DNA from: Cryptomeria japonica
Taxonomy: Eukaryota > Streptophyta > Pinopsida > Cupressales > Cupressaceae
Length of the DNA stretch: 64,000 bases
Reading direction: 5' to 3'
NCBI RefSeq assembly: GCF_030272615.1
Contig: NC_081410.1
Coordinates: 504,732,942-504,796,941, forward strand
Shown here: positions 33,264 through 45,269 of the stretch, piece by piece
Numbering within the stretch: position 1 is the stretch's first letter
Layout of the letters: each line of letters starts with the position of its first letter
Made by a program: the position numbers and the translations under genes
Notes under the pieces: generated by a model
Seen by the model: only the letters and a program-made list of their open reading frames with translations
What the model was told of the DNA's origin: nothing
Database searches by the model: none

Positions 33264-34339
33264 CCCTCATTTCTTTCATTTTTGTAACGAGAAAATTAGA
33301 AGATCAGATTATTGATGTATTAGGGAGAGATTAAAGTTTAGAAGCAATTTACTTTTGTAGTTAGATTGAGCTTTGAGAAAGGAATTCAAACAATTGTTGT
33401 GCATGATGGCTTTGAGATCAATAAAGTATTGAAGTTATGGTATTTTGTTGCAACTCTCTTGGTTATCTTCATGGTTGTTCAATTTTCTTGAATCATTCTC
33501 AATCAAAGTAGTGTGTTAATTCGAAGGACAAAGTGTTGGACTTGACCTTTGGTAGGATTCGCTTTCCAAACCACTAGCTTCTTGCTGATTGTAGGAACGC
33601 CTTGCGTGGTCGACTGGAGATATTTGAATCGCTTAAACCTTCAATCATTGTTGTATCTTGGATATGTAACTTCGTGATAGTGTCCTTGATCTTTGATGTA
33701 TTGAAAAATCATTTGTTACCTTAGAAGATCGCATCAATTTCAATTGAGTTGTTAATTTATGGCAATATTGAAGTTGGTAGAATCTCACCAAGTCTTGTCC
33801 ACATTGAGTCATTCTTAGGGTTAGACTAGATTAGACCTCTTGCAAACCCTATCCTTTTGATATTTTTTGAAAAGCTTGTTTAGTTTAAAATCTTCGGCAA
33901 CGTAAGGCCCCTTGATGACACAGCAATCACAACGACCACTGGTGCTTATCCACACGTAGAGATCCTACTAAAAAGAACATTGGAGTCATCCTAACTGATC
34001 CTTCTTGCGATATCTTCAGCAGTTAGCGACTTTATTCAAGAGAGGATAAGATGCCTTTGGGTATTTTATTCTGTGTATGATTGTGTACAAAATACACGTC
34101 AACAGATAGTCATCCACTCCAAAAGCCAGATGTAGTTTTTCAAAATGTGGGATTCAATAGAAGACCTTGTAAAAGAAGAGCAAGGTCATCAACTTGGAAT
34201 AGGGGACTACTGCAACAATGATAGCATGAGGCAAATACTCAAAGTATGAGACTTGCCACATTGGACTTTGGTTCCTACCAGTAAAATACTAAAAACATTT
34301 CCCTATCCCCCTTCTTAAAGGGGTACCCGAAAGTAGGAA

Positions 34340-34880
34340 CAAGAGATTTAGAAGTGAACTCCTCCAAAGGATGGGCTTTGAAACTCAACTTTGATAGTAT
34401 AGCTAAAGTCAACACCAAGCCGGCAAGTGCAGGGTGGCATAATGGTCCCATAATGGATTGTTTCTCGGAGGCGGTTCTTTTTTCCTGGGCTTTAAGACCA
34501 ACATTGAAGCTGAAGCTGAAGCACTTGTGCATCTAGAAAGTATTATGTTAGCAAAATCTGTGCATTGTTGACTTCTAGAGACTGAAGGTGGTTCTCAAGT
34601 TATAATTAATGGGTACATCAATAGTAGACTTAAAGATTAGAATCATAAAAGCATCATTGAAGAAGTTAAGCTTATTGGGGGAAGTTTTCAAGAGATTAAT
34701 TTTAAGCATTGCTTCAAAGAGAGCAATACAATAGTTGATAGATTGCTGAATTCAGTATTGCTCAATTTCTCTTCTCTACAAATATTATTTGATTCTAAAG
34801 AGTAGCAGCAAATGTTGATATTAAAAGTGAAAAGCTTCTCAGTTTTCCACCTCCTCCTCCTAATTTCCAAACCTTGTCAC
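34340..34880 (+). pseudogene. LINE RNase H relic
   Basis: Translation near 34370 gives WALKLNFDSIAKVN, the decayed start of the plant LINE RNase H pattern (LNFDGAxKGNP), followed by AGWHNGPI. Later frames show VVLKL and a distant IDRLLN-like end near 34735. Many stops interrupt it. It is a short 3' fragment of an old LINE in plus orientation. Confidence 0.5.
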
Positions 34881-34959
34881 ATTAATGAAGGTGATTTAAC
34901 ATGCTTGAACATTATAGTATAGTGACCACCATTTTGTACTATTCAAACTCCCTTGCATG

Positions 34960-35260
34960 GGGATTTAAATCTGTGTTCCACGAGGAGTTTTCCACACGGA
35001 TGCGTCCCCACCCCTCAAACCCCCGTCCTCGTCCCCTAGTGCATTTTCGAGACTGTGCAACATTTGGGAATTTCCCCTTGTCGTCTTCCCCAAACTATCA
35101 TTCGTAGGAAACATCCCCAAACGCATCCCCGAAATCGAGGACATCAAGGAACACAAAGAGGACACCTAGCCATCCTCAAGACAATCAAGGCCATCTCAAT
35201 TATTCCCTGACCATCCCAAGGACCGCCAGGTATCCCCCCTGGAAAAGTATTTCTATGAAT
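34960..35260. other. C-rich stretch with repeated tcccc motifs
   Basis: Dense cgtcccc, catcccc and tccccaaac motifs lie upstream of the hAT relic. This could be the subterminal repeat region of that hAT element, but no terminal repeat was identified. Confidence 0.35.
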
Positions 35261-35405
35261 CAGTTTTAGCAAAAAAGAATGAGTTTTTAATTTTTTTTAG
35301 GGTTGTAAAGGGGGTGGGGGTCCCACAAACCCTCCATGCCCCTTATAAGCCCTAAAATCATATTTTCAAAGCAAAACAAAAAAAATTAAGAAGAGTTACA
35401 GCACT

Positions 35406-35632
35406 GCCTCCATTGTTGTGTGTTCATTCTCAGTTTTACTTTTAAACTTTTACCAAAGGGAAGGAGATTTGAGAGGTGGAGATGCCTCCCCTACAAACTA
35501 AAGCAACGAACTTTAAGCCTCCATTGTTGTGTGTTCATTCTCAGTTTTACTTTTAAACTTTTACCGAAGGGAAGGAGATTTGGGAGGTGGAGATGCCTCC
35601 CCTACAAACTAAAGCAACGAATTTTAAGCCTC
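35406..35632 (+). repeat. 111-bp tandem duplication
   Basis: The segment gcctccattgttgtgtgttc...cgaactttaa occurs at 35406 and again at 35517 with only a few differences. Confidence 0.92.
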
Positions 35633-35844
35633 AATAACATTGCAATTGAAAACTTGAAGCTTGGTAGCCTGAGTTGAAGCTTAACAATAAGGAAATTTTA
35701 AAGAGCATACAGCAAAGTCAAGATATGTTATTTCACTTTTTTTTTTAAAGTTTTTGTAGCTTATTAGAGAGGGTTTAAAATTGTAACTAGTTTTATTAAA
35801 CTTAAAAATTGTTTTGGTTTCAGTTTGTTATATCACAAAATGAG

Positions 35845-37628
35845 TGTCATGTCCCCTCCTGGGTCGTTATAAATATGGAGAGAACGAGAGAGAGACCCTA
35901 AATGAAGAAGTTATTATTATTAATTATATAATAATTACCAACAAATAAATATTTAATATTTATTTATTATTAAATATTATTATTGAATTAACATTTATTA
36001 ATAGTTATAACTAATAATATTCTTTAAATGATAAGGATGGGTAAAAAGAATACATACGAGCAATCATATGGTTTCTCCAACAAACAAGAATAGCATCTAG
36101 ACTAATTGACATTAACATTTAATCGGACATTACATCGCTAGTATTCCTCAATTTTGTGGAAGTCTCTGAAAGAGACAAAATTGCGAATGTAATTGGAAGA
36201 CATTATTATAGAGGGTTCAAGGGTGGTGCTTAGCATGGACCACCATTTAAGAACACTATAGTCAATGATCATGATTAAGGACATATCGGGCACTCTAAGG
36301 GGATTTACGACGTAGCCTTCTACTCGGACACCCTTCAGTAGTTCATGGTTCTGATTACTTAATAATATTAATATATGGATTAATTAAATAAGGTTATTGT
36401 AAATAAATGATTAAAATAATAATATAAGTAATCTATGAAAAATAAAGGAAATATATTTAATTTGTTTTAATAAAGGAAATGTTATTTAAATAATTAATAT
36501 ATATTTGAATGGAAAGATATTTAAATATATTTTGATATGTAATATTTAATATATTTAAATGAAATGTTATTTAATATTTAATATATTAAAAAGGAAACAA
36601 TATATAATATTTAATATATTTAATATATATATATTACAAAAAAAAACATGACTTCAATAAACCCGATATGGGTTGGGTTACTTCCGCACCCCTTCATGCG
36701 GAAGGGGCCCGTGGAGGGGCACAACCCCTCACGGGTTATATAAGGTAGCAGCAGTAAGGGTAAAAAGGGAGGGGAAAAGTAGAGAAAACGGAAGAAGAAG
36801 TCTTCTACTGCAAACGAAATGTGTTCATATTAGTTAATATGAAATGTCATCATTATTAGTTAATGTGTGATACTCATTAATATTAGTTAATGGGTAATGT
36901 GTAATGTTCATTAATAGATGAAGTTAATTGTAGTCTAGGGAATATATATATATTAATTAATGTATAGTATTCACTGGTCATTAAATATAGGTAAAGGATA
37001 TAATCATGTAATTGTTGTATACACAAGTTTACACATTAGGAAGGATTATGTAATACAAAGGTATTTAATGAAATGTAATGCATATGTTAAAGATGGTAAA
37101 GCACATTGATATATATAAGTTAAAGAATACATTAGGAATCCATGTTAACACAAAGGGATAGACTATGAACTGAAAACTGAGATGCAAATGTATGGCTTGG
37201 TTGTTTAAAACTCAACTAAGAAGAGACGGATCTGGCCAACCCCCTTTGAGGACTTGGATGATGGAGGCATCACCCAAGGCAAGGAATAGACAAGGGTCTT
37301 CCTTGGATGGCTTGGGTGTAAGAGGTTACACCCAAGACAGGACTCAACGGATCTGGCCGATCCCCTCTGAGGACTTGGATGATGGAGGCATCACCTAAGG
37401 CAAGGAATAGACAAGGGTCTTCCTTGGGTGGCTTGGGTGTAAGAGGTTACACCCAAGACAGGATTCGAACTCATCTTCGATTTCCTGGAGGGCTTGGGAC
37501 CGAGGGGTTCCAAGAAGGCGAGCTTAACGGCCGCCTAAGGACATACTTTCGTATGGCATTCGTATCCTTTTTATTAGATGAAAATTATGAATATGTTAAT
37601 TAAGTATTTACGTTAGATTGCAATTTAG

Positions 37629-37662
<34 letters not shown>

Positions 37663-37722
37663 AGTTGTGTTCTAACAATCTGTTTTGCAGGTTAATGATC
37701 TCTAACTAGTAGGGACATTACA
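35845..37722 (+). repeat. Solo LTR of 1878 bp with TSD ATGAG
   Basis: Starts TGTCATGTCCCC and ends GGGACATTACA, with perfect ATGAG duplications at 35840-35844 and 37723-37727. Its ends match the solo LTR at 268-1317. It holds AT-rich blocks, a GC palindrome patch (36680-36740: gcggaagg and ggggc-acaac-cccc), a TATA-like gttatataagg (about 36736), a 121-bp tandem duplication and a (TA)n run (37634-37659). No retroviral ORF is present, so recombination between LTRs probably removed the internal part. Confidence 0.88.
37228..37470 (+). repeat. 121-bp tandem duplication with perfect hairpins in the solo LTR
   Basis: The segment ggatctggccaaccccc...acaggactcaac at 37228 is repeated from 37349. 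Each copy contains the hairpin arms CTTGGGTGTAA and TTACACCCAAG with a GAGG loop (37311-37336 and 37432-37457). Confidence 0.92.
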
Positions 37723-39790
37723 ATGAGCACTTGCAGCAGTTCACTAATGTCAATGTGAATGAGGGCAGTGAAGAAATAAAGAAAACAAAATAGACATTTC
37801 TTCTCATTCTGAAAATCCAAACACATGTTCTATTGAAGCTCCACAAGACCGTTTTGCATGCCCTTCACCCTCTCTTCAAAAATTTGCACAAGGCCCTTTC
37901 AACCCCAAAAAACCCTTGCTTTAATTTGTCACCAATTCAACAGTCAATAAGGGTAAAAATACAGAGGGCAGCAAGCATTGGCTACGTCATATTTGCAGAA
38001 CTGGTTACCGTGGGAGATATATTGGGGTTAGAAACCATCTATTGAGTAAGAGCGGACATGGGGTTAGAGTTTGTGAAAATATAACATTGGAACAACAGGT
38101 TGAAATGGCAAAGTTGGTTGGAATTAGTGAGCCAAAAATCACTAGTACTACTCACAATAAGAAACGGTCATCTATTGATCAATATGACTATTCCAATGTA
38201 TCAATTGGAGAGAGTTGTGATAGAGGGAATAGAAAGGCCACTTCTATTACATGTGAAAAAAATACAATGGTAAGAGTAATGAATTTGCAAAAATGTGAGC
38301 AAGTCAATGATTCAGTGGCCAAATTTTTGGCAAGGTCTCCTTATTTCAAAGCTATTTGACAAATGCAATGAGAATTGGACCCTCTTATGTTCCCCCTAGA
38401 GAACATGGATTGCATACTTCCTCCTTGACAAACAATATTCCAAGGTGAAGGTGTTGATGGAGGAGATGAGACAAACATTGATTAGGACTGGCTATTCCAT
38501 TATCATGGATGTGTGAACTGATATTTGCCATCGACCACTCATTAATATTACTGTTACATGCCCGGTTGGTTCATACTTTCTTAGAGCTATTGATTATTCT
38601 CGGAAACATGAGGATGTTGATTACCAATTTGACATTTTGAAAAAGGACATAGAGGAGGTTGGGTCTTGTAATGTTGTGCAAGCTGTGACAAATTCAGCTC
38701 ATGTTTGTAAGTTAGCTGGTTTGATGGTTGAGTGCTTACAAACACATTTTTTGGACTACATGCTATGTACATGATTTGAATAATGCTGATGTTGGCAAAA
38801 TAGATTGGTTGAAGGTAGCAGTGGCCGAAGCTAGACACATGAGCTGAATTTGTCTTGTAATGTTGTGCAGGTTGTGACAAATTCAGCTCATGTTTGTAAG
38901 TTAGCTGGTTTGATGGTTGAGTGCTTACAAACACATTTTTTGGACTCCATGCTATGTACATGATTTGAATAATGCTTTGAAAGATGTTGGCAAAATAGAT
39001 TGGTTGAAGGTAGCAGTGGCCGAAGCTAGACACATGAGCTGAATTTGTCTTGTAATGTTGTGCAGGTTGTGACAAATTCAGCTCATGTTTGTAAGTTAGC
39101 TGGTTTGATGGTTGAGTGCTTACAAACACATTTTTTGGACTCCATGCTATGTACATGATTTGAATAATGCTTTGAAAGATGTTGGCAAAATAGATTGGTT
39201 GAAGGTAGCAGTGGCCGAAGCTAGACACATACAAATGGTTGTATGTAATCACCATACTTCACTTGCACTATTCTAGTCTTATTCAAACAAAGAATTCCTC
39301 AAACCAATTGAGCCTAGATATGCTAGCTATTTTATTTTGCTAGAGAGGATGTTGGAGGTGTAAAATGCTCTTCAATCAATGGTGGTTTATGAAGAGTGAA
39401 AAAAGTGGGCTGAATCAAAGACAGAAGAAGGGAAGGTAGTGAGAGAAATTGTGCTTAATGACAATTGGTGGTCCAACATCTAGTAAAAAAAATATTTGAG
39501 TTTGTACTTTGTTTTACTTTCTATTTTCAAATTTTAATTTACATTATTAACTGCTGATGTCATAATTTTAAATTTTATAAATTTTAAATGCTGCTTGCAG
39601 ATATATTTGCTCTATCATATCACTTGGTATAGGTACATGGATACATGCTCTCCTAGCCTTGCAAAGATTTGTGAGACTTTTGATAGCATGCTTGATCAAA
39701 TGAAGCAAGCAATTCGTAAGAAGGATCCTGGATTCCAATTCTATGAGGAACATATTAGGCGTGTGTTGTTAAAATGTACTTATAAATAAG
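37723..39790 (+). pseudogene. hAT transposase relic (DUF659-like)
   Basis: The first readable part (38042-38359) contains LARSPYF, near the usual start of the transposase core. After frame changes it reads GYSIIMDVWTDICHRPLINITV-like sequence (38490-38550) and EEVGSCNVVQAVTNSAHVCKLAG (38655-38720), the DUF659 pattern with its V-Q-V-V-T-D-N-A signature; the key Asp is Asn-Ser here. Then follow FLKPIEPRYASYFILLERMLEV (39297-39360) and, after an AT-rich intron-like gap ending in cttgcag (39599), YMDTCSPSLAKICETFDSMLDQMK (39635-39706). Many stops and a triplicated segment make it dead. hAT transposases cut and paste DNA with 8-bp duplications; this relic or its relatives could have mobilised the nearby MITE. 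Confidence 0.8.
38664..39235 (+). repeat. Three tandem copies of a ~190-bp transposase segment
   Basis: tcttgtaatgttgtgca begins at 38664, 38853 and 39048 (periods 189 and 195). Each copy extends through ttggttgaagg and ends near gaagctagacacat. The copies are nearly identical, so the amplification is much younger than the gene decay around it. Confidence 0.93.
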
Positions 39791-40747
39791 ATTTCACAAT
39801 ACTCTTCGTACATATCACTTACAAATGACATTTCTCTATATTATAATTTTGTTTGTGATTCATTCGAAAAGTAATCCTTCAAGTGCTTAGACAATATGGT
39901 GATTCTTGCAATTAGGATTTTCTATTTTGGTATTATTGGAAGCACATCTAGAAACCTAATGTTTTGGTGTGGTTTGAGTTGGGTAAAGGTTACTCACAAA
40001 TATTGTGCTTAAATACTTGGATTACGATTTCAGACATAAACACATTACCCAATATGAAATAACTTTCCTTACTCTCCTGTCGAAACAAAACTTATACATA
40101 CTCTCTCTAAACAATCCTTTTTAGTAGATAGCAAGCTCCCTTGCACCAATTCAATCTTCCACAGAAGTTTTGGCCTTGTCGAATAATTGCAAGTGGCTAT
40201 GATAAGAATGTAGACCATTTTATGAATGATCCTAGAGTATGATAAGTCAAACCTATTAATGAATTTGCAATATTAATCGCCATATGTCATAGGTGATGCT
40301 ATTGACTACCTTTAACATAGTGTTAAGTGGATGTGAAGTAAGCTTGAAGTACAATTCTTAATACATGTAAACCTAGGTTCAAGCTCAAATGTATCACAGT
40401 ACGAAATTGCTTCATGTGTGTTGGAGTTATGATCCTCCTTTTATCTAAAAAGTGGATCAATTTAGATCGACTAGCAAGACTAAGCTGAGAGTTACCTGGA
40501 GCAAGTTGCAAGACACCAGCAGCAATACTGCAAGTTAACCTGCAGCAAAAGCCACAAGCATTTCAGTTTGCTGCAAGTTCACCTGCAGCAGCTTTGCAAG
40601 TGATAAGTATCACTCCAGCTGTCAATTAACCATTGTCAGCATCATCTCTGTTACAGTCATCCAAAAAGATACACTTAACAACATAAATCACTTCAGTTGA
40701 GGCAATATTATTGATTGCAGCAATGCTGCGGCAAAGGATAAAGCAGC
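39791..40747. other. Non-coding stretch
   Basis: No supported gene. ctgcaagt and gcagcaa motifs recur around 40500-40610. Confidence 0.55.
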
Positions 40748-40755
40748 CTTCAAAG

Positions 40756-41517
40756 CTTAGTTGCCAGAAACGCAACGGTCTCCCGTCGTTTCGCGTTTCA
40801 ACGTGAGAAACGCGTTTCTCGTTTCTAACGGCCGTTTCTGCAGGGAAATTCGTTTGTAAGGTGTTTTCCAGTGTTTTCGATTTGTCATTAAATAATTGCT
40901 TTTCATTATAAGTGCAGTAAAATAATTGTTTTCTATTATAAGTGCAGTAAAGTAATTGTTTTTAACAGGTTTGACAGTAAAGTAATTGTTTTTAACAGGT
41001 TTGACAGTAAAGTAAATGTTTTTAACAGATTTGACAATAAAGTAATTGTTTTTTATTGAGTTAACATTGACAGACTGATTTTTTTTGGCATGTGAAATTG
41101 CATGTTTCATGGCTTAACTTTGGATTAACTAGTAGAGGCAGATTATAGTTTTCTAAGTCATGTTAGTTACATTAAATATATAACTTTAACTAACATTAAT
41201 TATACAGCCTCATGTAAAATATTTCAATATAATTATCTGCAATTCATGCATTGCAATATCTTAATAATTTATCTCCTAATATAAATATCTACCACTAATG
41301 TTTCAGAATAAAGTTTTTTAATGAAAATATATATAAAACTTCATGCTATTTCATTTATGTAAAATATTTTTTTATAATAATAGCTTGTATATGTGTATAC
41401 TTTTATTATATATATATATATATAGATACGTTTCTTATAAGCAACCTTTAAATATTCCGTTTCTCGTCACGTTGCCGTTGCGGTTGCGTTTCTCGTTTCT
41501 CGTTTCTGGTAACTTAG
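40756..41517. mobile_element. hAT-type MITE, 762 bp, TSD CTTCAAAG
   Basis: The 8-mer cttcaaag occurs at 40748-40755 and 41518-41525. The left end CTTAGTTGCCAGAAACG and the reversed right end CTAAGTTACCAGAAACG match at 15 of 17 positions. Subterminal gtttctcg and aaacg repeats lie at both ends. There is no transposase. An 8-bp TSD with such ends is diagnostic of hAT elements. Confidence 0.92.
40890..41060 (+). repeat. ~30-bp tandem repeats inside the MITE
   Basis: About five copies of agtaaagtaattgttttta followed by acaggtttgac or close variants. Confidence 0.85.
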
Positions 41518-41525
41518 CTTCAAAG

Positions 41526-44500
41526 GCAGTGACCACTTACCCTGTCTTGGCCGGCAACCATTTTCCTTGTCATGGGCAATGTTTTCCTTCACGGGTGCAT
41601 GATTGTTCCTCTTCTTTAGCGGCAATTGTTTTCCCTCTTTGGGTGGCAACTGTTTTCCCTGGTTGTGTATTCCACCCTCATTAGCACAAGTGATTCCTCT
41701 TCCCAGCAAATTTGTTCTCCTTCTTTGGAAGGTGTGTATTTTCTCTTTGCTGGCAGCATCATTTCCCTACAGGGCCACAATTGTTTATCGATGGCTGCAG
41801 GTGACAGCTAGGAACAGCAACCATTCATTTTCCCTGGAGCAGCATAAATCTCAAGGGGCAGAGGCAGAATGTGAAGCGTTCAAGGGAAGAAAAGCCTCCC
41901 TGTTTTATATTGTGGGAAGCCATTGTTTTGGGACCTTAGGCTGGATGGCTGTGTTAGCTGAAGCCACACTTGTCAGGTGATAGTGCAAGCTGAAGCCAAG
42001 CAAGCTATTGGTTAGCTAAAGCTAGTTAGCAGAGGGTGTCAAAAGAAGGAGAAAGTATGCTGCTTTAAGTGTGGCAAAGCAATCCATAAAGCAACCAGTT
42101 GAGCAGCCATTCTTGTCCCATTTGGGCAGTGGTAAAACTCTCTGAACAGGTTGCACATTGAACCAGTGGGGTTAAAGCAACTAGCTCCTTGGACTGCTGC
42201 AAACGGAGTAGCAAATCCTTTCTCAGAGTTGGTGGTATAGGTCCTTGTTTTTTTGCAGAGGTTGCAGTCCTTTGATTCACTGTTGCAGGCCTATATCATT
42301 TTCAGGACAGGATGTGGATGTGTGTAAAAGCCCTTGAAGAAATGTAAAACTATGGTACAATTGTAGATTAATGCCATAAGGAGCGTTTGCTTTCTCTTTC
42401 TAGAGTTCTATACCCATTTGAGGGTTTCTCCAGAATTAACCTTCTTATTGCAAATGTATGTGACTGCAAGATTGTTTCATTTCCACATGTCTCACATGTT
42501 CTCTATTTTCCCTTGATTTGCATGTGTAACGGTGATTGGCATCCATTATAAATTTATAGGTCATATTGGAGCATTTTGTGGTTTTTGAGAGCTTCTCATT
42601 AAATCCAAATTGCTAATGTCTGTGAGGATGGCACAGCCACCTCAGTTTACAAATTATCCTTAAGCAGGGCTTGAAATTGGTTAACACTAGAAAAGAAAAC
42701 TTTCAGTATTAGTACCCATGACAAAATATTACTCGAGTGCTCATATCCAAGGGTTGGGAATGCATCAACTATGTCCCCAGTATGTTTATGGACATTGCAA
42801 GGGTATCTCTAACGCCCTAGGAGCATTGGGAACATGGCCAGAGATGTCACCCAAATAAGGGAATATTTATATGCCACCGGAACATCAAGAAGTACCTGAT
42901 CTCATTGAGGTGCTTTTGGACACTCAGCTCCACCAAAAAAAGAACAAATAAATATCCGACATGTCATTTGTTTCTTCCTAAGGGCCTTAACCTTCGCCAT
43001 ACACAAATATGTCCTCCAAGTCACTACACCCAATCACTTCTTCAAACTTGAAGGTGCCTCCACTAATCCCCAATATCAGTTGCCAATCTCCTATCCCTGC
43101 ATACCCAACACTATGACGCCACATTACTGATTATTTCAGTGATACTTTTGAAATGAAAAAAATAAGATGAGTTATGTTGGTTCCAGCTAATTTTGCAGCA
43201 ACGTTGCTATGGTAAACCAACAATACGATTGCACCCACATAGCTATTGCCTATATGCCACCAAGTACATTTTGAAAGGACCAATAAAATGGAAGAAGAAA
43301 AAAACGGAACAGCTGGAAGCGTTCCCCAAATCATTGAGAAAAGGGGGGAACAGAAAAAGAGACGGATGAAAAAAAATTAAAAACACAAAAATTCTATAAG
43401 ATTACAAATCAGAATACCTTAAACAGCGTACAGGTTTGAAGCAATCCTAGCGTTTCTCGTTGATAGCAGTAGACCCAATGTTACATAAAAACCACGGGCT
43501 ACTACAGCACTGAAATGCATTACATTCATCGCGTCAAAAAGATAGCTATTCATCACCTATATGTTTGTGATTGTCATGTCCATTTGACGCATAAAAATTA
43601 CAAACAACTCACAAAACGTATCTTGATTCTTCGATTTAGGTTTTTAGAAAATCTTTATAGTTATTCTTAGCAAAACTAGCTTTTATGAAATTTTCCTTTT
43701 TTTTTTTCCTTTTTTTCTTCCTCCTGTTTTTTTTCATGTGCGACTCCCCAAATGTCCAAGGTATGATACGGCATCCCTTAACCGCAACAATACGCAAATG
43801 GGGAATGCTGCAAAACAGCCTCCTATCTATCGCCCATTGATGGGAATAACTTGAGGACATCCCAGTTAAATTCCGGTTTCACTCCCTATAGGACAGGTGC
43901 CTTGGGTACCGTGATGCAGTGGAACACAAATCATTACACTTTATGTTACAATGAACTTAGAAACCCTAAGCACCATCAAAATATACACAAGAAAGCCGCA
44001 GGTCCTAAGCTATAGAGGCTTCATTGATAATAGACTGAGTTGATGAAGCAAATACTTACGGGACAGACATCCTTCTCAAACAAAAACAACAATATTAACT
44101 ACTCTTTCAAATATTTAACTGAGTTTATATATTCCATCATTAGAATGGTTTATTAACAGAAAGTAAAAACTGCTTATAAGCCTCTGGAATATTGAACATG
44201 AAAAAATTTCTATACAGAGTGGAGGTTATGAATCGTACCTCCATAATCCTACTGTAACAGACGCAAATCTTATGTCTCCAGCTTTAAACTGCACTAAACG
44301 AGAAAGCATTTTACAGGCCTCCTTTAAAAAATAATATTAAAAGAAAATCAGATAATACTACAAATGAAGGACACTGACCCAAATAAAATGAAGCCCAGCA
44401 AGACTAAAAGTGATAGATTCTCGGTCAAAAATAAAAATAAAATAATAAATAAATCTTGTTTATAATATACATAAAGGAAAACATGTAAAGCCATCTGAAT

Positions 44501-45269
44501 ATTCTAACATATTCCATTTCCTTCGCCTGTGCATTTTTTAAGAACTGCAATCTAACACTAAATATTGCGCCCAGGCAAATTTCAATCCTATTTACTTCAT
44601 ATATCCGTATATTTAGATCCTTATTTTACAAATAAGCACACTCCGTATATTTAAATATGAAGCGAAACGAATGAATGAATATACGTAATGTGTATATACT
44701 TACGGATACTGCGTGAGGTTAAAATGTAAAAAAAATCCGCTTCGAATATTTCTCCTGCATGTTTCGGATCACAAATATTCACCTGTTAACAACATTAAAA
44801 CAAGATATGCTGCAGAAAATAAAATTAAAAAACCAGTCGTTTTAAAACCCACCGTTATGCCTATCTTTAGATTTGTAATGGAATTTGATAAAACCAGCTG
44901 TTTATAAATCACTCGCGTTACGATAATGGCAAATACAAATGTCAAATGGCGGTTTAACTCATGGGATTTCTAAAAATAATTGGGAAGTGTGAATTCTGAT
45001 CTTTTTTATTGCCTTCATTAAATGTAAAGAAAAATATATATTTTTTAATATTTATTATTAATTATTAATATATATGAAATGAGTAAAAGGTGCATTAAAT
45101 AATCTTTAGGGCACAATTTACATCATATTTTAGGGTTCTATTCTAATAAATTTTATATTTCAATTTTCAAAGTCATCATTAGTTGGGCTATTTGGGTGGG
45201 TATGAGTTGTCCTAGTATTTTTTCTTCTTAAAATTTTTTAGTTTTATGAATAAATTATTCTTGTTTAAC
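41526..45269. other. Long non-coding stretch
   Basis: No supported gene. The small plus-strand frames at 41603-41980 (Phe/Leu/Ser-rich) and others lack recognisable domains or conserved structure. No TSD-flanked insertion was recognised. Confidence 0.5.

Larger units (their letters stand above)
29611..34104 (+). mobile_element. Element B: 4.5-kb TGTTG...CAACA unit without the ORF, TSD GATAG
   Basis: The unit starts TGTTGTGACC and ends CGTCAACA, with perfect GATAG duplications at 29606-29610 and 34105-34109. Its first 50 bp include a perfect CCCCATT/AATGGGG hairpin, as in A. It contains a hairpin array (30031-31788), a first TATA and leader (32133 onward), a 34-codon stub, and the palindrome-TATA-leader end module. 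The gag-like ORF of A and C is absent, so B is an internally deleted, non-autonomous derivative, or the ORF was acquired by A and C. No terminal direct repeats are present. Confidence 0.85.

Noticed and set aside
38587-39255. 222-residue minus-strand frame with a repeated sequence
   Set aside because: It is the antisense shadow of the triplicated hAT transposase segment.
41603-41980. 125-residue plus-strand frame with a hydrophobic start resembling a secreted protein
   Set aside because: Overlapping frames of similar length exist on both strands, there is no domain match, and no promoter or splice structure supports it.
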